The position numbers were made by a program, and so were the translations under genes. From positions 1 to 33,085 of the forward strand of contig JACPWH010000245.1 of NCBI GenBank assembly GCA_016197185.1: a stretch of 33,085 bases of DNA. The letters are read 5' to 3'. The notes under the pieces are model-generated. The model made no database searches and was not told where the DNA came from. It was given only the letters and a program-made list of their open reading frames with translations. Positions 16,676 to 26,300 of the stretch are shown one piece after another (positions within the stretch are counted from its first letter, which is position 1; every line of letters begins with the position of its first letter). This DNA is from Ignavibacteriota bacterium. GTDB lineage: Bacteria > Bacteroidota > Ignavibacteria > Kapaibacteriales > UBA961.

Positions 16676-17884
16676 ATGCCGTCAGTACTTCAAAACAGTT
16701 TTCGCTCTATCAAACTCTGGTGGCATATTCGTTTGGGTAATTCTCCATACCCTTCTGAAAAAGGTGTAAAATTACCTGCCTTATGGATAGATATACTGCG
16801 TCTTGCAGGAGTGTTTTTAGGAATATTAATCATAACGGGAATTCTCCTCTCATTCAATTACGAACCATCAGCCCGCCCCCTCACTAAAAATGATGCTCCT
16901 GTTGCTATGGCTCGCGCACTCAAAACTGTTGTTGTTAATTCCGATACCCTTTGTGTAGCTAATGAAGTGCTATTACTCCCAATGCGAACAACAGACAGCA
17001 TCCAATTCCTACCGTCAGAACTCGCTAACATTCAAATCATGCGAGATGAGCAGGGGCAAATTCTAACAGTCAGTGCAGCAACAGCAAGTATTGAACATGG
17101 AATTATGCAACAAATTCCATTTGGAGCTGTTATTCGGGGAGTGCATATATTGAGCGTCCATTGCTTCATCGGGTGCCTTGTAATAGGATTCATCCTTTTA
17201 TTTTTTCGTCGCGGTTATCGAGCACCTCTTGAATTGGTCTGGCTGCATACGTTGGGAATTATTGCGATATCATTGTTTTCGGCTTTTTCAGGACATATTT
17301 TGCCTTGGAATATTCTTGGGTATGTATCGGCTCAAATCGTGCTGAGTGCAGTGAGCAATCTCCCTTTCGGTGAAACATTCGGAGAGATTTTACGCGGCGG
17401 CAGAACTCTCCAACCTGCTACGATTCCACGAATATATATCTTGCATATTCTTGTCAGTCCGATTATAATTATTGTAATGTTTCGCTCAATTCTTCGGCTA
17501 TCTAAGAAATTGGTTGATGTTAGTTCCACAGCTAAATTTTCCTATTTCGCCAAAGGAGATATCGTTATTATTATTCTATCAATCGGAGCTACGATTATTG
17601 TTCCATTTGGGAAGTATTATGAACGCTTGCCGGCAGATTTGAGTAAAGCAATAAGTGGTACGGCTATACTTCGTCCAAGCTGGTATTTTCTTCCTGAATT
17701 TCAGATTCTAAGGATATTTACAACAGATTTAGCAGCTTTTTTTCTTTTGGTTTGGTGTGTATTTTGGGTGCTGCTCCCTTTTATTGGAATTAGTTCTAAC
17801 CGTAAGAGAGTTGCAATGTGGATAAGTGGTGCCACGCTGTTGATAATTGCTGCAGGGTTCGGTATCGTCGGATTGTTTCGCTAA
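16676..17884 (+). CDS. Divergent orphan cytochrome b (bc1/b6f type, N- and C-terminal parts fused)
   Basis: A 402-residue membrane protein related to the quinol-oxidising cytochrome b of bc complexes. Seven hydrophobic helices are visible, roughly A 37-61, B 155-177, C 186-211, D 252-274, E 294-313, F 350-371 and G 379-401. Family landmarks are PFGAVIRGVH before helix B, SGHILPW at 205-211, PRIYILH in helix D and WYFLPEFQILR at 336-346. Odd points: only the first His of each ligand pair is present (His157 in helix B, His257 in helix D); position 171 is Gly, and no His occurs anywhere after 257. PEWY is PSWY (334-337). The loop between helices A and B carries about 67 extra residues compared with cytochrome b6. 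No Rieske protein or cytochrome c1 is adjacent. It probably shares a transcript with the OmpA/PD40 gene. A single-heme relative of cytochrome b is inferred; its reaction is unknown. Confidence 0.85.
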   Translation: MPSVLQNSFRSIKLWWHIRLGNSPYPSEKGVKLPALWIDILRLAGVFLGILIITGILLSFNYEPSARPLTKNDAPVAMARALKTVVVNSDTLCVANEVLLLPMRTTDSIQFLPSELANIQIMRDEQGQILTVSAATASIEHGIMQQIPFGAVIRGVHILSVHCFIGCLVIGFILLFFRRGYRAPLELVWLHTLGIIAISLFSAFSGHILPWNILGYVSAQIVLSAVSNLPFGETFGEILRGGRTLQPATIPRIYILHILVSPIIIIVMFRSILRLSKKLVDVSSTAKFSYFAKGDIVIIILSIGATIIVPFGKYYERLPADLSKAISGTAILRPSWYFLPEFQILRIFTTDLAAFFLLVWCVFWVLLPFIGISSNRKRVAMWISGATLLIIAAGFGIVGLFR

Positions 17885-17984
17885 ATTTATCTTTCTATGA
17901 AATGTTAGAATTATCTCTTCTAATCGGCAGATAAACAAATCATAATCTTTATATTACCATTCAGTAAAGTTTTTTTGCGGATTT

Positions 17985-17998
17985 GAGCAATAGTTTTG
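17985..17998 (+). promoter_or_regulatory. Candidate subtilase promoter -7 element
   Basis: GAGCAATAGTTTTG contains TAGTTTTG (fits TAnnTTTG) and is identical to the 14 bases at 8501-8514 (minus) before panB. It ends 58 nt before the ATG. No -33 TTTG at the usual spacing was found. Confidence 0.45.
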
Positions 17999-18056
17999 GT
18001 AATTCTCCGTACATAATTTTATAAAATTCAATTAGTTCTTATAAGGAGCTTTCGCC

Positions 18057-20951
18057 ATGAAACTCACTCGACTATTTTTTTCTCTATGCTTTGCAATCAC
18101 CTGTATCATATCAACCGGCATTGCATCAGTAAAACCGGGTATTATCGTTGTAAAATTCAAATATAATTCCCAAATTGCAGAAAAATGGTTAGCCCAAAAG
18201 CGAACCGGAGAACTGCCTGAATTCAGAACTATTCTCGGCAGTCATACCTCGCGCGGGTATATCAATAATGCTACACTTCAAGCAGTAGCAAAACGTGAGA
18301 ATGAATTGAACAATTCATTCTCTAAACCAACACAGTCACTCTCAGAGAACCTTTCGCTTATTTGTGTATTTGATTGTTCCCAAGCAATTGATGTTGAGTT
18401 GCTTTCCCGGAAAATATCATCGAATCCCAATGTGGAATATGCCGAACCTATGCCCGAACATTCCATCGTTTTTGAACCGAATGACCCTCAATTTCTTTCA
18501 AACACCCAGTATAATGTACAAGTCATAAAAGCAACAGAAGCATGGGATATATTCCCTTCTGATACCAAACCTATTCTCCTTGCTATTATTGATACAGGAG
18601 TGGATTACAATCATGAAGATTTGGCACCGAACATTTACATTAATCCCGGTGAAAGCGGACAAGATTCTCAGGGAAGAGACAAGCAAACAAACAATATAGA
18701 TGACGACGGGAACGGTTTTATAGACGATTGGCACGGATGGGATTTCCTAAGCTCCACTTCCCCAAACGGACAGGACAATGACCCATATCCAGGGCACAGG
18801 CACGGAACACATTGTGCGGGAATAGCAGGGGCAGTTATCAATAATGGTATTGGGATTGCCGGAACTGCCCGTTATGTGCGGATACTTCCTGTTAAAGTTG
18901 CACGGGATAATAGCAATAGCGGTTCTATCGACAACGGTTATGACGGTATTTTATATGCTGCATCAGTAGGCGCAAAAGTCATCAGTTGCAGTTGGGGCAG
19001 CCAAACGTCAGCCGAATCGGAGCGTGAAGTTATTACCACTGCAATTTCATTAGGTGCATTGATTGTTTCTGCTTCGGGAAATGACGGAAAAAAAGTTGCT
19101 TTCTTTCCGGCTGCATATCCCGGAGTGATTTCAGTTACGGCAACAAAGAAAAATGACACTATCGCCTATTTCTCTAATTACGACCGTTCCGTTGATATTT
19201 CTGCCCCCGGCTATTTGATTAACTCGACTGTTCCGAATAATGTGTATGAAAGCGAAAGCGGTACTTCGATGGCGGCACCATGTGTAGCAGGAGTTGCAGC
19301 TATGGTACGGCAGAAATTTCCAAACTATACTCCCGAACAAATTAAAGAGCAAATTAAGGCAACTGCGGATAATATTGATTCTCTTAACCCGACTCTTGAA
19401 GGATATATAGGAAGCGGAAGAATTAACGCTTACAGAGCAATTACCGATAATAATACAAGAGCGGTTATTCTTTCTAAATATCAAATAAAAGATGCAAACA
19501 GTAACGGACTGCTTGAGCTTGATGAGCAAGTAGAAGTACACCTGACACTCAAAAATATTTTAGCACCAATTAGGAATCTTCGTGTTGATCCCGTATTTCC
19601 TGATAATTTAGGTGTAGTATTCTCCCCGTTGACTATTGATGCAGGAAATTTCTCGACACTCGAAGAACGGGAAATTACCATTCCTCTTATATTTACTGTA
19701 CCGTCTAATGCACCTGAAAATTTCAACATGGCGATTCAGCTGCAATTTGAAGATTCATTGGGGATCATATCTAACGTGGTTTTCATGCTGACTGTTAACC
19801 CTACGTACCGTACAATGGCAGCCAATAACATTTCAGTTACATTCAACAGTATCGGCAATATAGGCTTTAATGATTACCCGAGGAATAACCAGGGTGATGG
19901 ATTTATCTATAAGAAAAAATCCAATTTGCTTTTCGAAGGTTCTCTGATTATAGGTACATCAGATCTCCGAATCTCTAATGTGGCACGCGGCATTAATACA
20001 ATGGTACAGGATAAGTCCTTTGTCCTTACCAAACCTTTCTCGGTAACGATGCCCGGCATTGTTTCTCTTGAAGACGGACAAGGCGAGTTAACCGATCATG
20101 GTGATTCATCTGAAGCCGGGGTGGGCGTAAAACAGAATGCCTATCAGTTCTCAGGCAAAGAAAATGAAGATTTTGTGATTGTTACTTATGATATTACCAA
20201 TACATCGACACGTGATTTTACAACCCTTCATGCCGGATTATATTTTGATTGGGATATTGGCATCTCAGGCCAGAATAACATTGTACGGTTAGACGACCAA
20301 GACGGATTCGGCTATGCCTATCGTATCAAAACCGATACCCTTCCCTCTGTAGCTGTTGCACTACTGAGTCCGCAACAGCTAAATTTCTTTGCTGCCGATA
20401 ACGATGGAATCTATTTTGGTTCAAGTATATCCGGTGGATTTAACAATACCCTTAAATGGGGAATGTTATCAAACGGTATTGGCAGAAAGGCATCAAACCC
20501 TACCGATGTTTCAATGGTTATTGGTGCAGGACCAATGATTCTTCCTCAAGGTGAAACTCTGCGCGTTGGTTTTGCAATAGGTGCATCTGACTTCACTGAC
20601 AGCTTACGCGGGATAATATCCCAAGCACGTATGAAAGCAAAAGAAAAAGATATTTCATCCGGTTTTATGTTTGAACCATTGCCTAAAAATACTGAACTGA
20701 TAATGGTGAAGCCTAATATTACTAACGACGGTAATTTTAATGTGGAATATACTCTTTCAGATAATGTGTATGTACGAATTGATATTATAAATACACTCGG
20801 TGCTGTTATTAAATCCCTAAAAGAGGAGTATGCAGATGCAGGGCATCATACCGACCAGCTTTCTATAAATGAAGTTGCACAAGGTGCATATTTTGTACGC
20901 TTTAGGTCAGGAAGCAAAACAATGGTACTTCCATTGTTTGTGATTAAATAG
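18057..20951 (+). CDS. T9SS-secreted subtilisin-like serine protease (S8 family)
   Basis: A secreted 964-residue protease. Domains in order: signal peptide (about 1-24); a pro-region (KPGIIVVKF to about 140) resembling the N-terminal inhibitor domain of subtilases; the catalytic domain (about 150-460) with Asp179 in IIDTGVDYNHEDL, His249 in GHRHGTHCAG, oxyanion Asn342 in SASGND and Ser404 in SGTSMAAP. An acidic loop, NNIDDDGNGFIDDWHGWDF, near 212-230 is a calcium-binding-like insertion common in Bacteroidota subtilases. A long beta-rich region follows (about 470-880). The last 80 or so residues (NVEYTLSDNVYVRIDIINTLG to the LFVIK end) resemble a T9SS sorting domain. All catalytic residues are intact, so an active extracellular protease is expected. 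AGGAG 8 nt before the ATG supports the start. It converges on the minus-strand gene 32 nt away with no terminator visible between them. Confidence 0.92.
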   Translation: MKLTRLFFSLCFAITCIISTGIASVKPGIIVVKFKYNSQIAEKWLAQKRTGELPEFRTILGSHTSRGYINNATLQAVAKRENELNNSFSKPTQSLSENLSLICVFDCSQAIDVELLSRKISSNPNVEYAEPMPEHSIVFEPNDPQFLSNTQYNVQVIKATEAWDIFPSDTKPILLAIIDTGVDYNHEDLAPNIYINPGESGQDSQGRDKQTNNIDDDGNGFIDDWHGWDFLSSTSPNGQDNDPYPGHRHGTHCAGIAGAVINNGIGIAGTARYVRILPVKVARDNSNSGSIDNGYDGILYAASVGAKVISCSWGSQTSAESEREVITTAISLGALIVSASGNDGKKVAFFPAAYPGVISVTATKKNDTIAYFSNYDRSVDISAPGYLINSTVPNNVYESESGTSMAAPCVAGVAAMVRQKFPNYTPEQIKEQIKATADNIDSLNPTLEGYIGSGRINAYRAITDNNTRAVILSKYQIKDANSNGLLELDEQVEVHLTLKNILAPIRNLRVDPVFPDNLGVVFSPLTIDAGNFSTLEEREITIPLIFTVPSNAPENFNMAIQLQFEDSLGIISNVVFMLTVNPTYRTMAANNISVTFNSIGNIGFNDYPRNNQGDGFIYKKKSNLLFEGSLIIGTSDLRISNVARGINTMVQDKSFVLTKPFSVTMPGIVSLEDGQGELTDHGDSSEAGVGVKQNAYQFSGKENEDFVIVTYDITNTSTRDFTTLHAGLYFDWDIGISGQNNIVRLDDQDGFGYAYRIKTDTLPSVAVALLSPQQLNFFAADNDGIYFGSSISGGFNNTLKWGMLSNGIGRKASNPTDVSMVIGAGPMILPQGETLRVGFAIGASDFTDSLRGIISQARMKAKEKDISSGFMFEPLPKNTELIMVKPNITNDGNFNVEYTLSDNVYVRIDIINTLGAVIKSLKEEYADAGHHTDQLSINEVAQGAYFVRFRSGSKTMVLPLFVIK

Positions 20952-20983
20952 TAAATCCGGTATCAAATCATCAGTTGCTTGAA

Positions 20984-21709
20984 TCATTTTACAAGTACAT
21001 TGTTTCGTTCCAATATCTTTTCTATAATCACATTTTTTATTGATTTGGAACTGAAAACTATATCAAATTCCTTTGTCACAAAATCGTCCGGTATTAGTAG
21101 TTTTTTCTTTCCAAAGAATATCTTACGCTCTTTTATACTTACATTGTACCGGTGTAAGAAATCTTCATTTGTTACATACACAAACTCAGTACAGGATAGA
21201 TTTCCCGTATCCGAAAAGTCAAACTTAAAATCGTAATTTTTACCTAAACACTCGAGAGCTTTTTGATAGACTGTTTTGAATGAACTTTCAAAATCAATAT
21301 CAGGTTCTGCCCGTTTATTTCTTCTCAATATCAAAAGGAAATCACATTTGCAGAAGTTTATAATATCCTCCATAAAAACACCTTCTGCCATCGAGTGCAT
21401 TACTACTTGAGTACCTTCATAAAATTTATCTTCAAGTTCTATCGAAAGCTCCATATCACTTTTTTGAGTTTTCCCCAAATACAACCCTGCATGACTAAAA
21501 AAACCTGGAATGAAATATCCGTCTAAATAGTTTGCATAGCCCCGTACTAAAATATCGCCCTTCATAATAGTATCTATTATGTTTCTAATCTCATATCCTT
21601 TCACTTTATAACTGCCGGGATCATACAGCAGAAAAAACGGAAACTTAAAAATCTTTATATCGCCAAAGAATTTTAAGAAACTGTTACGCAGGGTTGTTAA
21701 TATATCCAT
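20984..21709 (-). CDS. Permuted NlpC/P60 (YiiX/YebB-like) cysteine hydrolase
   Basis: A 241-residue protein with the layout of circularly permuted papain-like NlpC/P60 proteins: a GDILVRG motif at 51-57, His73 in FFSHAGLYLGK, VVMHSMAEGV near 102-111, and the presumed catalytic Cys173 in LSCTEFVYVT. In the family the His comes first and the Cys last, as here. Known members act as amidases, thioesterases or lipid acyltransferases (LRAT type); the substrate here cannot be told. No signal peptide or clear membrane segment is present, although the first 30 residues are hydrophobic and aromatic. The gene starts 5 nt after the stop of the phospholipase D gene on the minus strand, so the two are probably co-expressed. 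No Shine-Dalgarno is visible, which fits translational coupling. Confidence 0.72.
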   Translation of the reverse strand: MDILTTLRNSFLKFFGDIKIFKFPFFLLYDPGSYKVKGYEIRNIIDTIMKGDILVRGYANYLDGYFIPGFFSHAGLYLGKTQKSDMELSIELEDKFYEGTQVVMHSMAEGVFMEDIINFCKCDFLLILRRNKRAEPDIDFESSFKTVYQKALECLGKNYDFKFDFSDTGNLSCTEFVYVTNEDFLHRYNVSIKERKIFFGKKKLLIPDDFVTKEFDIVFSSKSIKNVIIEKILERNNVLVK

Positions 21710-21714
21710 AAATT

Positions 21715-23085
21715 CTAACTGATATCTATAAATTCATAAAAAGGGGCATCTTTTAAGTTTCCGAGTTCGATATCTTTCTTGATTGATTCTGTCAATAAGT
21801 CTGCCCGTATCATTTTCACACGCTCCGGCAATATTCTGTCAAATGCGTTCACTCTTGGAAACTTGAAATTGGCAGAATCGACCTTTTTACAATCTTGTAA
21901 ATCAATTAAGAACTGATTATATACTTTTTCACAAAAATGTTCATCTTGTACAACAATATTGCTTTCAGAATGATGGAATGCAGAACCGTTCGCTATATTA
22001 TATGATCCTACCGAAACAAAATCGTCGTCGATAACCAAGCTTTTAGAATGAAATGCTCCGGGTTTTTGCCACTCATAAACTTCAATACCATGTTCTACAA
22101 TATATTTAAAGTACTTTGTACATTCCCAATACATCCACCCCAACAAACCGCTTACCATTAATGTTCGTGATGACTTCTGTGAGTTTGTTATCAATACAAC
22201 CCGGACACCTCTTTTTACAGCCTCTGCAAGATACTCTGCATATATTCTTGGTGGACGAATTCCATGACAACCCCAGAAAATTCTCTTTTTGGCATTTTTA
22301 ATTTTTTCCAAGAAAAAATTTGTGAGGTTGAGTTCGTTTTCATCATAAGGTTTATGCGCCTTATATAAAATTTTAATTTTCCCCGCAGAATTGAGAGTAT
22401 CGTTATTATTCCTAAAGAACGAACTGTATTTATCAATAATATTCTGATTGTTCTTATATATCGGTAAATAGGAAATTGCAAATTGAGGGTATCTGCTTTT
22501 GGGATTCTTCTTTTGAATTTTCCATGCTTGCTGCATTTCAAAATCTTTTAGAAACTGGAGTTGTACATCTTGCACCAGTTCTCCGGTAATGTATATATCA
22601 GTATCACGCCATGCTTTGGGTCTGACACCCCCGTATGCATACTTATCACCCCAATTTATACCGCCAATAACTAAATGCTCATTATCAACAATAAAATATT
22701 TCTCGTGAAAGTGCTGTTTCAACTTTAGTTTAACAATTGCCATCACTTGTTTAAGTGGTCGCCCTTCACTTTTATGTATGCTCCAACCGTCAAACAAATT
22801 GTTATATCCGAATGTCTCTATCCCGTTTTCCTCTAAATCCTTAATCCATTTCCCTACAAATGTAGTACGATTGACAATTTCATCGTAGAGTATCTTTATT
22901 TTAACTCCACTTTTTGCTTTTTCTTTCAAAAGATCAAACAATTTTTTAGTAGTGCCATCTTTCATAAATGAAAATGTAACTAAATGAATTGATGATTGCG
23001 CATTCTGAAGAAGCCTCCATCGCACTTCGTAAGAGCTTTGCCCGCTGGGTAGAAATTCTACTTGATTATTCTCTCTAAAATCCAT
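21715..23085 (-). CDS. Phospholipase D superfamily protein (cardiolipin synthase-like)
   Basis: A 456-residue protein with two complete HKD motifs: His127-x-Lys129-x4-Asp134 in HEKYFIVDNEHLVIGG and His346-x-Lys348-x4-Asp353 in HSKSLVIDDDFVSVGSYN. PLD superfamily enzymes work through a covalent phosphohistidine and cleave or transfer phosphodiesters; bacterial members of this shape are often cardiolipin synthases or phospholipases. No N-terminal membrane helices are seen, as in ClsB-type enzymes and unlike ClsA. The chosen start is the ATG at 23085; a TTG at 23109 would add eight residues. It leads a probable two-gene operon with the permuted NlpC/P60 protein. A nuclease activity, as in some PLD proteins, cannot be excluded, but the spacing and WGDKYA/GSYNIAN contexts favour lipid enzymes. 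Confidence 0.85.
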   Translation of the reverse strand: MDFRENNQVEFLPSGQSSYEVRWRLLQNAQSSIHLVTFSFMKDGTTKKLFDLLKEKAKSGVKIKILYDEIVNRTTFVGKWIKDLEENGIETFGYNNLFDGWSIHKSEGRPLKQVMAIVKLKLKQHFHEKYFIVDNEHLVIGGINWGDKYAYGGVRPKAWRDTDIYITGELVQDVQLQFLKDFEMQQAWKIQKKNPKSRYPQFAISYLPIYKNNQNIIDKYSSFFRNNNDTLNSAGKIKILYKAHKPYDENELNLTNFFLEKIKNAKKRIFWGCHGIRPPRIYAEYLAEAVKRGVRVVLITNSQKSSRTLMVSGLLGWMYWECTKYFKYIVEHGIEVYEWQKPGAFHSKSLVIDDDFVSVGSYNIANGSAFHHSESNIVVQDEHFCEKVYNQFLIDLQDCKKVDSANFKFPRVNAFDRILPERVKMIRADLLTESIKKDIELGNLKDAPFYEFIDIS

Positions 23086-23161
23086 AACGCATTTATTATT
23101 TGAATACAACTATTCATGCATAGGTTCTTTTTTACAAACATAACCTTTCGGAACGTATAAT

Positions 23162-23169
23162 CAAAGCTA
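23162..23169 (-). promoter_or_regulatory. Candidate -7 element for the PLD operon
   Basis: On the minus strand TAGCTTTG fits TAnnTTTG and lies about 76 nt before the ATG at 23085. No strong -33 element at the usual spacing was seen. Confidence 0.3.
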
Positions 23170-23308
23170 AATAACGATATATTCTTTAAAAACAATTTCT
23201 CCTAATCAGTTCACGTAACTTCCTGTTTTAATTTATTCTTAGACTATTGATACCGAGAATTGAAAATAAAACCCATGAATAGTTCTACAATAATTTTCAA
23301 GGGTTTAC

Positions 23309-26300
23309 ATGAAAATATACTTACAACTGTTCCTCGCCGTTTTCCTCTTGGCTTTCTCCAATTCTTCAGCAGCTCCCAAGTATGATAAGATTTGGGAATT
23401 ATACACTAACAGTAAGTATGATGAAGCTTTAGTTTTGATTCAAGAAGGGTTGATTGAAAACCCTAAAGATATAAATCTATTGGACATGAGTGTCAATATC
23501 ATCAAAGACAAAGGAGACTATAAAACAACTATAGCCCAAATGTTTAAGCTAATAGATGCGGCACCGAATCCTAATCCTTATATTCAATCCCATTACGAAC
23601 TATTCTCTTTTAATTCAGTCAGCTCTACCGATGAAGATCAATTTGAAAAAGTTGTAAATGAAGTATTGGAAAATCCAAAATTAGATGGGACTATTTCTGC
23701 CTCACTCAGGGATGAATTGGGCAATTATTATTTGGCACGTCATAATCGCAGCCAAGCCGAACGGACTTATAGAGACATAGGTTCGGTATCCGAATGGAGC
23801 CTGCTCGGTCCGTTTGAAAATTTAATGGGCAACGGGTTTGATAAGTATGGAGAGGTGCTGGAAAAACCACAGCAAACTGCATTCATCGGTACATATAATG
23901 CACATATTTCGTGGTACCCTATCTCTTATAATATCCCCGGGAGATGGATACACATGGAGCAATATTGCTTTCTCCCCAGATCAATTGTATTTGCCCAGAC
24001 TTTTTGCAAGTCTAAGACCGATCAAGACGTATATTTAAGAATCGGCATCTCCGGTTCGCTGAAAGTATATGTAAATGATGCTATTGTCCTGAAAGAGAAC
24101 CAAGAAATCAACAATGGTATTGATGCAATGTCTGTTAAGGTACATTTAAATAAGGGCTACAATCGAATTTTAGTTCAACTTGGTAATTCAGAAGGAAATG
24201 GCAGAGTAAATTTCAACTTGAGACTAACAAATGATAAATACAACCCAATCGAAGGATTGGAGTATTCTACAGGATATGTTGATTATCAGAAAGCTACTCT
24301 TAATGTATTACCTTCAAGAATAGATGTCCCCTATTTAAAATACTTTATCGACCAATCAAAAAACAAAGATGTCTTTGAGTATTATAATAAATTCAAAGCC
24401 AGTCAAATTGCTTCTATAATTGAGGACTTAGACTATTTAGAAGAAGTGGGTGAGGAATTGGTTCAAAAATATCCAAATTGCAGTGATTTTTACAGTGCAC
24501 TTTTGGGATTCTATTCAAGAACCGGCAACAGAACAATGGTAAGCGAATTGAATGAAAAAATTAAAAAACTGGAGCCAAATTCATCGAGAACCATTACAAG
24601 TAAAATAAGTGAAGCATACGATAAAGAGAATTATACAGAAGTAAGTGATTTACTCGATAAATACAAATCGGTTATCGGCACAGAAAGATCATATACATAT
24701 CGTATCTCACTCCTTGCAAAACTGAAAAAGAACGAGGAGTTTTATCAAACAATAAATACTGCTTACGAATCTTATCCTGATAATCCTGTTTTTGTTGAAT
24801 TGAAATACAGTATGGAAAATGGTGAGAAAAAGAATACTTCTGCAGCAATTGATGTTTTATCCGATTATCTGGAGAAGCATTATAACATGAAGTTATTCTC
24901 TAATTACTTTTACCTGTTGGCAAATTCCAAACCTCAGAAAGCATTGGTAGAATTAGGTCAATTTGTATCGAATCATGATTATGAAGTATCCCCAAGTTAC
25001 TTTGCGCTAAGAGTATATGATAACGAGTATTTCAAAACTGAGCGTATAAATTTAATTAACAGATTACTTACATTTGCACCAAATAACTCCACACTTTTCT
25101 ATAGAAGAGCTCAGGCAGTATTAAGCTCATCAGTAGAAAATGCAACAAAAGATTTAAAAACCGCTTTGGAGTACTATCCATATAATTATGATGCACTTGC
25201 TCTCCAACGAACCATCGGCAGCAAGCCCAATGTATTTGATTTATTCCAAAATCCTGATTATGACAAATTATTTGCCGAAGCAAAAACACGTAGCGATGCA
25301 GATATTGAAATATTATTGGATGAAGATCAAATGGTGTTATACGATGGCGGTGCAACTGAATTACGCAAAATAAGAATGATAAAGTCAATAAATGAAAAAG
25401 GAATAGACAGGCTCAAGGAGTTTAACTTGCCATATTATAATAATCAGGATTTTTCAATAGAAAAGGCAGAAGTCTTTAAGGTGAATGGTAATAAACTAAA
25501 AGGCGAAATTAATGATAATAAGGTTGTCTTTACAAATTTGGAAAAAGGTGATGCCGTCTTTTTGATTTATAAGTACAAGGATTATCCTATTATTGGTCTC
25601 AACAACCAAAATATTCATTTATTCCCATTTAATTCATACACATATAATCAAAAACGGAAAATTACGATTTTAGCACACCCTGCTTATAAATTTACCTATA
25701 AATCCAGTGGTTTTGACTTCAAACCTGTTGTTACAAAAGTTGATGACTTCGACTCCTATGTATGGGAGCAGGAAAAAGTTGAACGTATTGAAGACGAGCC
25801 ATCCATGCCTGACTATTGGGATGTTGGCAAATACATCTCCATCAGCTCTATTCCAGATTGGAAATATATAAATAATTGGTACCAGGTCTTGTCAAATACA
25901 TCTACAGAGAATACCAAGATACTTGACAGAACCATCAAAAAGATATTTCCGTCAGGTCCATCGGGAAATAAGCTCGAAAATGCAAGACTCATCTATGAAT
26001 ATATCGTAAAGAATGTCCGGTATAGTTCCGTATGGTTTAGAAACAGTAATTTAGTTCCACAGGAAGTTTCCAAAACCCTTTCTTCACGTTTAGGAGATTG
26101 CAAAGATGTTTCTCTTACTTTCAAAACACTTGCTGAGAAAGTGGGGATTAAATCAAATATTATATTGGTAAATACCAAAGATAACGGTACGATGCAATAT
26201 GATTTACCTTCAATTGAATTTAATCATTGCATGGTAAAAATGAATATTGACAATACCGACTATTTCTTGGAATTAACATCAGATATGAATGGATTCAAAA

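Noticed and set aside
17159-17161. His162 in helix B of cytochrome b as a replacement ligand for the second heme
   Set aside because: It is only five residues from His157, not the required 14 or so, and helix D has no second His to pair with it.
20984-23085. PLD and permuted NlpC pair as an anti-phage defence system
   Set aside because: No nuclease, sensor or known defence gene is nearby and the motifs fit lipid enzymes; calling it defence would be guesswork.
23086-23109. TTG start adding eight residues to the phospholipase D protein
   Set aside because: An ATG eight codons later begins closer to the conserved region and there is no ribosome binding site favouring the TTG; the difference remains uncertain.
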